DNA of 53,703 nt, from NCBI RefSeq assembly GCF_016918565.1, contig NZ_JAFFQD010000037.1:1-53703 (forward strand). The letters run 5' to 3'. The DNA is from Desulfogranum marinum (GTDB lineage: Bacteria > Desulfobacterota > Desulfobulbia > Desulfobulbales > Desulfobulbaceae). Within the stretch, counting starts at the first letter, position 1. Each line of letters starts with the position of its first letter. The notes under the pieces were generated by a model. It ran no database searches and was not told where the DNA came from. It saw nothing but the letters and a program-made list of their open reading frames with translations. Below are positions 16,454-25,027 of the stretch, piece after piece. The translations under genes were made by a program, and so were the position numbers.

Positions 16454-17920
16454 TTAGCTGTCAGGAGGTATGTCGGGAAGAAGATGCCGAAAGCGATCTT
16501 TGTAGTATAAACCAGCCTTGCCTGTGGTATGGGGTGTATAGGGCAACAATCCTTTGCCAGGTCCTTTTTCATTGTCAAAGACGAGCTCATCATCTTCTGT
16601 GACCATGGAAAGGCGAAGATCGAGTACAGGACGAAATACCCTGATTCTGCCGTCAATATCTATATCAATAATCATCTGTTCCCACCTGCGTTGGGTAAAG
16701 CCTTTGTACCATATTCCGGAACGTAGTTCGCCGGTAATACCATCACGCATGGCAAGGGGGTATTCCTCGTCATCACTGTAAAGATTATGCTCAAGCAGGG
16801 TTTCTACCTCTTCGCTGCCTTGGACTGTTAAACGTTCCCATATGTCATAGTCTTCTGATTCGGAACGGAACAGGTGGGTGGTCTGGTCATTAAAGCTCCA
16901 CTGTGCATGGCAGACCTGGCAATTCACTTTGTCTGCGTATTGTGCATGGACAGGATTGCGGAGCGTTGGCACAGAGTGCTGTTTGTTAGAAGTTGTTCCC
17001 GTTAATATCAGGGCCTCACCTTGTTGCTCAAGATGGAGAGAGGGAGGCACCGGCAAGCCGGGCTGCCACCCGTGGCAGGTGGTGCAGCGAACGCGTTCCT
17101 GTCTGCCATGGCCGCTCATTGGGTGGCAATCTATGCAGACCAGTCCTTTCTGCTGGTGGATGTCAGGAGCCAGGTTAAGTTGCTCCACGCCATAAGGCCG
17201 TAAAAAAGGATTACGGGTGGCATAGGGTGTTCTGTATTCCCAGTTATAATCGTTTTCAAATTTTCCATAGTAATCACTGCCCACATAGTTCCCATAATGG
17301 CAACTCAAGCAATTGTGATCCGCAGGTTTGGTAAATGTGTGAGAAGTGAGTGTGGTGTTATTAAAAGAGAGGTGGCAGGCAGCGCAGCCCGTGCCGTGCG
17401 AAACATAAGGATACGGATCACCGGAAGAATATACATGGCAGCGAAGACAGCGTCTGCGAAGCATGTCATCACCAAGTTCCACCACGGTGGAAATATTCTC
17501 CGGAACAGGTACGGCGGTAAGCGTTGCAAGCTCGTCCTGTGCTCCAAGGTGAGTCCGGATTGTGTTTATCTTGTTGCGCAGCGTAAAATGAATGCTTGCT
17601 TGAGCTTGCTGCACCTCTTGTGCATGGCAATTACCGCAGGTTTGCGCCATGGTAGAAGGATGAGCAGGGTGCGCGATCAGCCCTTGATGGGCCTGGCTTT
17701 CGTCTGCGACCGTATTGTCACCCTTATGGCACTGGGTACAGGGAAAAGAGTGGTTGCTATCAAGTGCAACCTCTGGATGGCAACTTTTGCACCCTGGCTG
17801 AAGTACAGGCTGTATACGATTAGTAGTAGAGGAAGACGCAGGCATTTCAGCTTGCTCTTCGGTGCGGCATCCAGCGACCACGAAAAAAATGATGAGGAGA
17901 ATGGTAAAATAACTTTTCAT
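16454..17920 (-). CDS. nine-haem c-type cytochrome lipoprotein
   Basis: 488 residues. A lipoprotein signal (FFVVAGC, Cys at residue 18) places it on the periplasmic face of a membrane or on the cell surface. Nine CXXCH sites are visible: CKSCH, CTQCH, CGNCH, CLRCH, CAACH, CLSCH, CIDCH, CTTCH, CQVCH. All lie before residue ~350. The last ~140 residues are haem-free and acidic (repeated D/E, WYKGFTQRRWEQM), perhaps a docking domain. Its likely role is periplasmic or extracellular electron transfer. No oxidoreductase subunit accompanies it; its only operon partner is rlpA. Confidence 0.9.
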   Translation of the reverse strand: MKSYFTILLIIFFVVAGCRTEEQAEMPASSSTTNRIQPVLQPGCKSCHPEVALDSNHSFPCTQCHKGDNTVADESQAHQGLIAHPAHPSTMAQTCGNCHAQEVQQAQASIHFTLRNKINTIRTHLGAQDELATLTAVPVPENISTVVELGDDMLRRRCLRCHVYSSGDPYPYVSHGTGCAACHLSFNNTTLTSHTFTKPADHNCLSCHYGNYVGSDYYGKFENDYNWEYRTPYATRNPFLRPYGVEQLNLAPDIHQQKGLVCIDCHPMSGHGRQERVRCTTCHGWQPGLPVPPSLHLEQQGEALILTGTTSNKQHSVPTLRNPVHAQYADKVNCQVCHAQWSFNDQTTHLFRSESEDYDIWERLTVQGSEEVETLLEHNLYSDDEEYPLAMRDGITGELRSGIWYKGFTQRRWEQMIIDIDIDGRIRVFRPVLDLRLSMVTEDDELVFDNEKGPGKGLLPYTPHTTGKAGLYYKDRFRHLLPDIPPDS

Positions 17921-17932
17921 AAACTTGACACC

Positions 17933-17979
17933 TTACCATAAAATTGCTACATCAATAAACCTCAAAATTCCTATGGTAA
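17933..17979 (-). promoter_or_regulatory. inverted repeat upstream of the nine-haem cytochrome
   Basis: TTACCATA (17933-17940) and TATGGTAA (17972-17979) form an 8-bp inverted repeat just upstream of the cytochrome start. The second arm also sits in AAAATT..AATTTT. This could be an operator or a leader stem. No function is established. Confidence 0.3.
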
Positions 17980-17999
17980 TTTTCATATTCTACATGGGA

Positions 18000-18076
18000 G
18001 CCGATATAGCTCAGCTTGGTAGAGCGGCTGATTCGTAATCAGTAGGTCTCCGGTTCAAGTCCGGATATCGGCTCCA
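18000..18076 (+). tRNA. tRNA-Thr(CGU)
   Basis: Complete cloverleaf: acceptor GCCGATA/TATCGGC, D arm GCTC..GAGC, anticodon stem GCTGA/TCAGT with loop TTCGTAA (anticodon CGT, 18034-18036, reading ACG), T arm TCCGG-TTCAAGT-CCGGA, and an encoded CCA end at 18074-18076. A terminator follows at 18084. Confidence 0.95.
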
Positions 18077-18083
18077 TTATTTT

Positions 18084-18118
18084 AAGCACTTAGCCTTTTT
18101 TGGTTAGGTGCTTTTCTT
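18084..18118 (+). terminator. terminator after tRNA-Thr
   Basis: AAGCACTTAGCC pairs with GGTTAGGTGCTT (G-T pairs allowed) around a T-rich loop and ends in a T-rich tract. Confidence 0.75.
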
Positions 18119-18222
18119 TTTGGTGACACCCTCAGCGGAGAGCATTCCTTTACTTAAAGGATGGTTCTTCAATTTGCACTCCCCAGTTTTGGTGAAAAGA
18201 CTGCATGCACAAGGCTCTGTTA

Positions 18223-19093
18223 TTAAACTGAAGTTCTCAGGAGTCTGTCGGTTTCATAACGTCCTATAATTATAAAATAACCGCGCAGATGATCAAAGTT
18301 TATTTTTTGTAAAACCGTTAAGACCGTTTTTGTTAACGGAACGGTCCTGGCTTCATATTTGGCGACATATAGTATGAGCAAACGACGATCAAAATCTATC
18401 CGCTCCCACCGTAACCCTGCCGGGTCGCTGGGGCATATAGCTGTCTGGGATAAAACCAAAACGTAGGGAAAGGCTATTTTATTACGGCTCACAAACATTC
18501 TTTAAGTAACAGTACAGTTTCATCTTCTTTCAGAAAAAGTATTCTGCCCTTTGGAACATTCTGACGCTCAATGGATTTAACAGGGTTTTCTAATGGGAGT
18601 TCCCATTCTTTACGGGCCTTGGTGAATAAGTGAGAAAGGAGCGCTAGTTCTAGTCGAACAGCGTATGCGGATACATTTTCTAAACGTCTATTCTCGATAT
18701 TTTGAAACAACAGACGCGGTGATTTCAGGCAACAATGTATTCCTGCCAAAATTTTCTTTTAGAATTTTTGCAATTCTTCTTTCTCGCTCTTGTGTGGTCA
18801 GAGCTTTTTGAGGGGGTAATTGTCTTGAGGTATTTATCCAGTGCATCATTAAAAGTTATTTGAGCATGGCGAGGATCTTTAAATCTATTATTTTTTATCT
18901 CAGTTTCGACTTCACCAGCCCATGTTCGTGCTTCACCCTTTGTGTCGAAGGATCTGGTAATGGATTTTTCCCCTTTAAGGTGAATAGTCACGGAGTATGA
19001 TATTTTTTTCTTTCTTTTTCCTGCGACAATCCTGGCCGTTTTTTTCTCAATTTTATCCCGCAAAATAGAGTAAAAAAGAGCAGAAAAAAGCAA
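18223..19093 (-). pseudogene. decayed tyrosine-type integrase
   Basis: Three reading-frame pieces in order on the minus strand make up the front of a phage/ICE integrase. 18725-19093 has an arm-type N-terminal domain (SYSVTIHLKGEKSITRSF, then HAQITFNDALDKYL). 18489-18749 has the core-binding helices (ALLSHLFTKARKEWELPLEN, then NPVKSIE). 18223-18498 has the start of the catalytic domain (AGLRWERIDFDRRLL). Frame changes interrupt it near 18740 and 18490. The catalytic RHRY residues beyond the first segment are missing or unreadable. It should be inactive. It lies between tRNA-Thr and a partial tRNA-Leu, as expected for remains of an older insertion. Confidence 0.85.
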
Positions 19094-19126
19094 AGTAAAA
19101 TTAAAGAGAGGTGTGATGTGAAAAAG

Positions 19127-19170
19127 AAAAGGGTTAAAAAGCTGCTTAATTTTAGCTTTTTAACCCTTTT
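19127..19170. terminator. bidirectional hairpin next to the tRNA-Leu fragment
   Basis: A 17-bp perfect stem (AAAAGGGTTAAAAAGCT with AGCTTTTTAACCCTTTT) around a 10-nt loop. It sits directly 3' of the tRNA-Leu fragment on the minus strand, where the terminator of an intact tRNA-Leu gene would be. Confidence 0.75.
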
Positions 19171-19176
19171 TGTGTT

Positions 19177-19232
19177 TGGTGCCCGGAGCGAGAATCGAAC
19201 TCGCACAGTCATACGACCGAGGGATTTTAAGT
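19177..19232 (-). other. 3' half of tRNA-Leu(UAA): attachment-site scar
   Basis: On the minus strand this reads from the anticodon loop (ACTTAAAATCCC, anticodon UAA) through the variable arm and T arm to GGGCACCA. The 5' half is absent; sequence beyond 19232 is unrelated. A tRNA fragment running from the anticodon loop to the 3' end is the usual att core duplicated when an integrative element inserts. By geometry, the element lies on the higher-coordinate side and the old chromosomal flank, with its terminator, on the lower side. The intact tRNA-Leu gene is not in the window. Confidence 0.8.
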
Positions 19233-19477
19233 GTGTTGTTTGTTTGTTTATAACTACATGAAAAATATATACTAAATTTTGAGGTATATCTTTTTTGCTC
19301 CATTTTTGCTCCATTTGAATAAGCAGGAAGTTTTGCTAGGTTGATAACCCAATCTGGGGTAGAGAACGATTTCTTTCCCAAATGGTTGCAGCCGATTCGT
19401 AAACCAAGCATTATCATATTGAATAATTTGATTTTGAACACGTGAGGACAAATCAGGAAAACCTAAGAAGGTCCAAC

Positions 19478-19807
19478 ATGGGTGGTAAGTTTGAATTATA
19501 TACAGACAAGAGTGGTCCGTTTCGGTTTCGTTTGAAAGCAGGTAATGGAGAAAATATAGGTGCTTCTGAAGCGTATACTACGAAAGCTGCTGCTCAGAAG
19601 GGTATTGAATAGGTCAAGAAAAATGCGGCAGAAGAAGACCTGTATGAATTTAAAGAGGGCAAAAACGGTAAAATTTATTTCAATCTAAAAGCCAAAAATC
19701 ATCAAGCTATTCTCAGCTCACAGAGGTATGCGTCAGCTAGTGGAGCAAAGTCAGGGGCTAAGGCGGTTGAGAAAGCTGCTCCAGCTGCTCAGGTGTTTGA
19801 GATTTAG
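19478..19807 (+). pseudogene. YegP-like DUF1508 protein interrupted by one in-frame stop
   Basis: Reading from ATG 19478 gives a full-length (~109 codon) two-repeat DUF1508 protein. Repeat 1 has GKFELYTDKSGPFRFRLKAG; repeat 2 has YEFKEGKNGKIYFNLKA and HQAILSSQRYAS. A TAG codon at 19610-19612 (codon 45) falls where relatives usually have Ser in the G-I-x-S-V-K-K-N stretch. A single-base TCG-to-TAG change would explain it. The rest of the frame is intact, so the mutation is recent or a sequencing error. The first repeat alone might still fold. Confidence 0.8.
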
Positions 19808-19834
19808 CCATCCCCAATCAACAACAGGGCGTTA

Positions 19835-20875
19835 ATGATTACCTTAAATCCCAAATTTACCATTACCAATAGGATGACCGCGGCGATCACGCACATTGAA
19901 CGGGCGCGCGGTTTTCTGGAGGCAGCCCGGCTGTCAGATGACTGGGTGCGGGATATGGGTAGCAAGGCACTCATCAAGGAGGCACATCACACGACCCACA
20001 TTGAAGGGACCCACCTGACGCTGGATCAGGCCGAACGTTTGTGGAAAGGTGAAGTGGTGCCGGAAGCTGATCCAGATGATACCCGGGAACTGCTCAATTA
20101 TCGTTTCGCCTTTGATTTTGTCTCTCAATGTCTGGACAGCGGTGATCCGATCACGGAAGGACTAATTCGGGAAATACACCGCAAGTTGGTGGAAGGTGTT
20201 CGCGGTGGCAAAGCCGACCCAGGCAATTATCGGCGATTTCAGAACTATGTAGCCAACTCGACTACCGGTGAAGTTATCTACACTCCGCCATCTGCCATTG
20301 AAATACCGATCATGATGTCAGAAATGGTCAAATGGTTGAACTGTGACCTGGATATCCATCCTGTACTGGTAAGCGGCATTGCTCAGTTTCAACTGGTGCA
20401 TATTCATCCTTTTCTCGACGGCAACGGCCGCGTGTCTCGCTTGCTTTCCACCCTCTGCCTCTATAAGGCTGGATACGACTTCAAGCGACTGTTCACCATC
20501 AGCGAATATTATGATCGCGATCGCCCAACATTTTACAGATCGATTCAGAGTGTGCGTGAAAATAATATGGATATGACCGGCTGGCTCGATTACTTCATTA
20601 CTGGCTTAGAAATCCAGATGATCGAAGTCAAAAAGCGTGGTGAGCAGGTCATCCGCCGGGATGTTATGGTACAAAAACACAGCTTAAATGACCGCCAAAG
20701 CAAAGCTTGTGGCTTCCTACTGGAGCATAAGAAACTAACCATTCAGGATTATGAAAAACTCTGCCCGGAGGTAAACCGTCGTAGCCTACAGCGTGATTTG
20801 AAGGCGATGCAGGACAAAGAAATTGTAAAATCCGCAGGAGCAACGAACCAGCTTATCTATACGCTTCGAAGTTGA
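19835..20875 (+). CDS. Fic-family protein adenylyltransferase with HTH tail
   Basis: 346 residues. The Fic core carries the catalytic loop HPFLDGNGR (~residues 190-198), which transfers AMP to a hydroxyl side chain of a target protein. An N-terminal inhibitory motif of the T-x-x-x-E-G type (TTHIEG, ~residue 53) should block ATP until relieved. The C-terminal ~65 residues form a winged-helix-like segment ([20 protein letters not shown]), which suggests DNA binding or self-regulation. It is a widespread 'Fic/DOC N' architecture, often cargo in mobile elements. It sits just inside the attachment scar, pointing rightward and alone. Confidence 0.95.
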   Translation: MITLNPKFTITNRMTAAITHIERARGFLEAARLSDDWVRDMGSKALIKEAHHTTHIEGTHLTLDQAERLWKGEVVPEADPDDTRELLNYRFAFDFVSQCLDSGDPITEGLIREIHRKLVEGVRGGKADPGNYRRFQNYVANSTTGEVIYTPPSAIEIPIMMSEMVKWLNCDLDIHPVLVSGIAQFQLVHIHPFLDGNGRVSRLLSTLCLYKAGYDFKRLFTISEYYDRDRPTFYRSIQSVRENNMDMTGWLDYFITGLEIQMIEVKKRGEQVIRRDVMVQKHSLNDRQSKACGFLLEHKKLTIQDYEKLCPEVNRRSLQRDLKAMQDKEIVKSAGATNQLIYTLRS

Positions 20876-20877
20876 AC

Positions 20878-20931
20878 TTGCGACATGTTGTGACAATAAC
20901 TTGCGACAAACTCGCGACACATCTTACGACA
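20878..20931 (+). repeat. short repeated TTGCGACA-like units
   Basis: Five imperfect copies (TTGCGACA, TTGTGACA, TTGCGACA, TCGCGACA, TTACGACA) are spaced 10-13 bp apart right after the Fic stop. They may be the decayed end of a longer Fic reading frame or binding-site repeats. No function is established. Confidence 0.35.
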
Positions 20932-21109
20932 TGGGCCTATACACTGCTGTAATACAAAAACCTTCTTTTTTTTGCTGCGTGAGCACCGGTTGTTAATTGA
21001 ATTTGCCAATATAAGACCGCATTTTCTTTTTTGAAATCTAGGATTACAGGTAGGTGAATTTGAAAGAGGGGATGCTATTTTTTCATGCAGCTGTTTTCTC
21101 ATGAAAATT

Positions 21110-21532
21110 TCATGTCCTTACTTCCCCCTGGGGAGCCTTAACCGCTTTGAGCTCCTCAGGTGTATAGTATCGAAAGTCAACCTTCTTACTGAGCTCTTTG
21201 GTTAATTCAGAAAACTCCATCGTAATCTCCCGGGCCTTTTCCATCAGCTCGGCACCTTCCTCATACGAAATTCCACCGGGTTCGCCCAATCGTCCTTTAA
21301 AATTCGCATATGCCTGGTCAAATTGCCGCAACACGTTGAACATTATACTGCCCAAGGGGGAATTGATTTTAATCACCCTTGCCCCTCTTTCTTTGGCCAT
21401 ATTGACCTTTTTTTCAAAGATCTCTTCCCTGGTTAATTTGGCCCGCTTTTTTACTGGTGTAGTAGTATTCCCCTCTCTATTGGACTGGTCTTTTTGGTTT
21501 GTCATGTTTTTCCTTGTTGGTTTTGGTTTCAT
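21110..21532 (-). CDS. hypothetical protein, last gene of the leftward conjugation-type operon
   Basis: 140 residues, soluble and highly charged. A Lys/Thr-rich, probably disordered N terminus (~1-45) is followed by a predicted helical region (FNVLRQFDQAYANFKGRLGE, EEGAELMEKAREITMEFSELTKELSKK). It overlaps the end of the upstream membrane-protein gene by 4 bp, so it belongs to that operon. I do not recognise the family. It may be a small partner of the coupling or HD protein. Confidence 0.65.
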   Translation of the reverse strand: MKPKPTRKNMTNQKDQSNREGNTTTPVKKRAKLTREEIFEKKVNMAKERGARVIKINSPLGSIMFNVLRQFDQAYANFKGRLGEPGGISYEEGAELMEKAREITMEFSELTKELSKKVDFRYYTPEELKAVKAPQGEVRT

Positions 21533-22227
21533 TTGATTTTTTTCATATTTTGTTGAGCCTTACGTTGCCGCCATCGATCCAGTAAATACGCTACAATATA
21601 GGGCGCAATAGCTGCTAAACACATTCCGATCGCAATCTCTGTAGCCAGAGGTACCAACCGTGGAACAATGGCCATATAGCCATAGTACATTTTTTCTGGA
21701 TTACTGAATTTCTGAGCAACAGCCCACACATAGCCAGGAGTGCTCAACTTGAACAAGATCTGGTAGAACACATAGATCAGAAATCCTTTGAGGAGTAAAA
21801 TCACTCCCCTACCAATAAACAGCGAATTAATGGCTCTTCTGGTGATATTACCGACGTAATACCGACTGATATAGACACACAGAAACGTATTGATAACCAA
21901 AGCAAGATAGGGGACCAGGGTGACCATTGCCTTAACAAAGGGATCAGATGTATCGAGGACAAAAGGAAGTAGGTAAAAGGAAAAAACAGGGAAAAGCAGG
22001 ATAATGAAAAGGCCTTCATTAAACCCACTGCGCATGCCGATTCTAAAGAGATCAAGCGACCCCTCAAGCGTCAAGAAATCAGCTGGAATGTCCTGCCCCT
22101 GGCTCTCTATCACATGAAATTGCTGAATCTCAGATATGGCACTGATAATATTGCGTGGCCGATAGCCACCACTGCCGCCAAGAGGGATAATGGTTGTATT
22201 GGTGCTATAATCGCCTTTTCCCGGCAT
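21529..22227 (-). CDS. polytopic membrane protein in conjugation-type operon
   Basis: 232 residues with about five hydrophobic segments (first at ~78-98, last at ~195-215) and a basic C-terminal tail. The N-terminal ~70 residues are soluble. It lies between the HD protein (8 bp gap) and the 140-residue protein. The coupling ATPase in this operon lacks its own membrane segments, so this protein could supply the membrane anchor. That is inference from context only; I do not recognise a named family. Confidence 0.7.
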   Translation of the reverse strand: MPGKGDYSTNTTIIPLGGSGGYRPRNIISAISEIQQFHVIESQGQDIPADFLTLEGSLDLFRIGMRSGFNEGLFIILLFPVFSFYLLPFVLDTSDPFVKAMVTLVPYLALVINTFLCVYISRYYVGNITRRAINSLFIGRGVILLLKGFLIYVFYQILFKLSTPGYVWAVAQKFSNPEKMYYGYMAIVPRLVPLATEIAIGMCLAAIAPYIVAYLLDRWRQRKAQQNMKKIK

Positions 22228-22235
22228 CGCGTCAC

Positions 22236-23684
22236 CTATTGATCACCTTGATACATTGCAACTGAACTAAAATTTTTGATGATCCCTTTTTTTTCGCTCT
22301 CCATGGCAGCAAGAGAACCAAATGGCTCCGCCAAAAAGGGCGTGTAATAGCCTTTCATGGTTGTTTTTCCGTTGTTGATGTTGATTGTGAAATACCCACC
22401 AAAATAGCCCTCTTTCATCAAATCCGTCGCAATTACTCCGCGTTGCCGAAATTGTTCAACGATAGCTTGGAGAATGACCTGCATGGTCTTGTCTTTTTCG
22501 CCCATGGTCGCAATATCCATTGCGCCGGCACGTTCAGCCATTTTTCGTGCTATTTCTTCCATGGCTTTAGGCTGGCAATAGACAAAGCTATCAGGCATGG
22601 AAAAGGCTTTAAACCGCCTTCCCTGGACCTGATTAATGTATGGTTTGAGTGCATCAAGAAACCGCTCTGCATCAAACCAGCTGGAGATATTTATCGTTTG
22701 CTTACTATGTGCAACTTTTCCACTGGAACGTGCGGCACACCTCTCTTCGCCGTAAATATCGGTATCGGCTTGTCGTGCAAGAGCGTTTTGGGGCGTAACT
22801 GAGGGGCAAGGCAATGATTGCTTGTCTTCCGCTGGTTTGAAATATTGGGCAGCTACCGCATGGCCAGCAGTTTCGTTTGCATGCGGTTCCTCTTCTGGCT
22901 GCACAGCAACAGCCTGTTCAAGCTCCTGCTGTCTGGCCTTTTGGTCTGCTTTCTTCAGGGTTTTGCCTAACAGACCTTCCGGCCGCATGTGATGTTGTTT
23001 GATTGCTCGTGTGATTTCTTCTTTACGGGAGATGGTTGTGAACAGTTCAATCTCAGCCAACACTCGGCCTGCAGCAAGGGGATGCTCACCAAGGCTGTAG
23101 AGATGGGTATGATTGGAGGGGAGTTTACCTAGGTCATGGCCTAAAGCTGCTACCATGGCATCGGGTATGACGTGCTGTGCTTCTGCCTCTACCAAGAGGG
23201 CAACAGTGTGCTCACCAACATGCAGGGTGTGATCGAGCAGACTGGTTCTGCCAAGCATGGCATAGGTATTGGTGTCCCAGGATGCTTCCACGTCATTGGC
23301 AGGATTCACAACCGATGGACAGGGATCTTCCTGCTCAAGCATCCGCAGAAGTTGATAACAGATCTCTATATGGGCTTCAGCCGTGTTAAACCAGGGCTGG
23401 TTGACAATATAGGCCTCAAACCACTGCTGGACACCGGTATAGGCAAACACATACTCTGATTTTTCTTTGGCGGTGATAACGCTTTTACGCCATAACGGAG
23501 CAATATCCTTAATATGCAGCTGTCCCGTTTGTTGACTGGTGATCCATAGCTGTGCAATAGCACTGAGTGGGATCTGTTGTTGCGCTTTGCGCTTCCTCTT
23601 CTTGCCGCCAAAAACAACAACCGTGAAGATGTATATCAGCAGGCTCAGGATGGCTACAACGAACAGGGTGTTGAGGTGCATCAT
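22236..23684 (-). CDS. membrane-anchored HD-domain protein, MOBH (TraI_2)-like relaxase candidate
   Basis: 482 residues. One N-terminal transmembrane helix (~5-25) is followed by a basic patch (KKRKRKAQ). An HD domain lies at ~150-250, with LLDHTLHVGEHTV, ALGHDLGKLPSNHTH, GEHPLAAGRVL and IKQHHMRPEG supplying the metal-binding His/Asp set. A variable Gln/Glu-rich linker leads to a C-terminal domain (~330-480; WFDAERFLDAL, FVYCQPKAMEEIA). HD plus a small C-terminal winged domain, next to a TraD-like ATPase, is the arrangement of MOBH relaxases such as SXT TraI. The HD motif is clear; the relaxase role is inference. It overlaps the ATPase gene by 4 bp. Confidence 0.7.
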   Translation of the reverse strand: MMHLNTLFVVAILSLLIYIFTVVVFGGKKRKRKAQQQIPLSAIAQLWITSQQTGQLHIKDIAPLWRKSVITAKEKSEYVFAYTGVQQWFEAYIVNQPWFNTAEAHIEICYQLLRMLEQEDPCPSVVNPANDVEASWDTNTYAMLGRTSLLDHTLHVGEHTVALLVEAEAQHVIPDAMVAALGHDLGKLPSNHTHLYSLGEHPLAAGRVLAEIELFTTISRKEEITRAIKQHHMRPEGLLGKTLKKADQKARQQELEQAVAVQPEEEPHANETAGHAVAAQYFKPAEDKQSLPCPSVTPQNALARQADTDIYGEERCAARSSGKVAHSKQTINISSWFDAERFLDALKPYINQVQGRRFKAFSMPDSFVYCQPKAMEEIARKMAERAGAMDIATMGEKDKTMQVILQAIVEQFRQRGVIATDLMKEGYFGGYFTININNGKTTMKGYYTPFLAEPFGSLAAMESEKKGIIKNFSSVAMYQGDQ

Positions 23685-25027
23685 CGGTGGATCACCTCGT
23701 TGATGTCAGGAAAAACAACCTTGATGGAGGCGTCTGATACATTTTTGGTTACGCCTCGGTAGATCCCGGAATAGGTGGTGAAAAAGAACTGCCTGGGGGC
23801 TAAATTCAACACTTCGGTATGCTTGATCCGGGTTTCTTCTGTCTCCCGGATGGAAAGACCGCCACCTAGGGATATGATCGGGCTGTAGGTGCGTTTTTCG
23901 CCTAGATGAGTGGCAACATATTTGGCGGTTTTGGTATCAGGTACGCGCATGAACAGCTTGGTGTTGCAGTTATCAAGGATGGTATTGGCGCGATCCTGGC
24001 CTATTTCCGCATATAGCTGACTGATGGATTGACAATAGCCATGAATGAAAATTCCGGCCCCACCGGCCTTTGCGAACAGATCCTCAATGCCATGGTAAAG
24101 CACGGATTGGGCCTCATCTATGTGCAGTGCCAACGGCGGGGTCACCTGTTTATCGCTGGAATACCGGCGACCGACAAAGGCCTGGATCATAGAGATGAGG
24201 ACTTTTCCAGCGGAATAGGCTGCCCTTTTGGTCAACAGCGATCCCAGCTGCACCACCAAAATAACCCCTTTGTTTTGTTCTAATCGTTCAATAAATCGAT
24301 CCTCTTCCGCATGACCGATAATCTTGCCGATATTGCCGGAGGTAAGTTCCGTCAGGGCAACCCGCAGCGAGCTGCCTACTTTGGAGTTAAATTCAGCCGG
24401 GGTGATCAGGATCTTTGCCAGGTCTCTTGCCAGTTGATCCGCTTCCGGAGTATCGATGTAATCAAGTTTTTCCTTGAGTTCTGCCAGGTTCTCATGGCCG
24501 ATATTGTTTTTGATGTCACTCAGATTAAAGGAAGGCTCCTGACCGGTGGCTCTGGCAAGCATGATCAGCGATTGCACCACCAAGAGGCTGACCTCGTAGG
24601 CCACACTGTAATAATAGGGTTCCCTGCCAACGGTGACGCCGGCGGTAATATGGGCAACTAACTCCTCGACCATGTAATAGGAGGAAAGAGGGTCAAGGGT
24701 GGCACTGTACTCAGGAAAAACCGGATTGATGAGCATCAGATCCTCATGCCTGCCGGTCTCAAACGCAACTTGCACGATTTTGGAAAACAGATCTGCATCG
24801 CCTTTAGGATCAATGGCCACCACGGAATAGCCTTTGCGGATATCCTGCTCAATGATGTTCTCCATTGCCCTGGTCTTACCAACTCGGGTTGTGCCAAAGC
24901 ACCAGAAATGCCCTTTGCGATCACTGTCCGGATAACGGATGGGCTGGATGGATTCCGGTGTTTCCAGGTTGATGCCGGTCCCCAAGTCAACCTTGCTTAC
25001 TATGTTTTTGTTAGGTCTAAAAAGCAT
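23681..25027 (-). CDS. TraD/VirD4-type coupling ATPase
   Basis: 448 residues. Walker A GTTRVGKT at ~45-52, DPKGDADL, Walker B LALHIDEAQ at ~305, and the later GYCQSISQL and NCNTKLFMRVPD segments are those of type IV coupling proteins, which bring relaxase-DNA to the conjugation channel. These proteins normally start with two membrane helices, but here the ATPase core begins within 45 residues and no helix is present. The neighbouring five-helix protein may replace them. It overlaps both neighbours by 4-11 bp, so the operon is tightly coupled. Confidence 0.85.
   Translation of the reverse strand: MLFRPNKNIVSKVDLGTGINLETPESIQPIRYPDSDRKGHFWCFGTTRVGKTRAMENIIEQDIRKGYSVVAIDPKGDADLFSKIVQVAFETGRHEDLMLINPVFPEYSATLDPLSSYYMVEELVAHITAGVTVGREPYYYSVAYEVSLLVVQSLIMLARATGQEPSFNLSDIKNNIGHENLAELKEKLDYIDTPEADQLARDLAKILITPAEFNSKVGSSLRVALTELTSGNIGKIIGHAEEDRFIERLEQNKGVILVVQLGSLLTKRAAYSAGKVLISMIQAFVGRRYSSDKQVTPPLALHIDEAQSVLYHGIEDLFAKAGGAGIFIHGYCQSISQLYAEIGQDRANTILDNCNTKLFMRVPDTKTAKYVATHLGEKRTYSPIISLGGGLSIRETEETRIKHTEVLNLAPRQFFFTTYSGIYRGVTKNVSDASIKVVFPDINEVIHR

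Noticed and set aside
19610-19612. TAG in the YegP-like gene read as pyrrolysine
   Set aside because: Relatives have a small residue (Ser) here and no pyrrolysine genes are seen; a point mutation is simpler.
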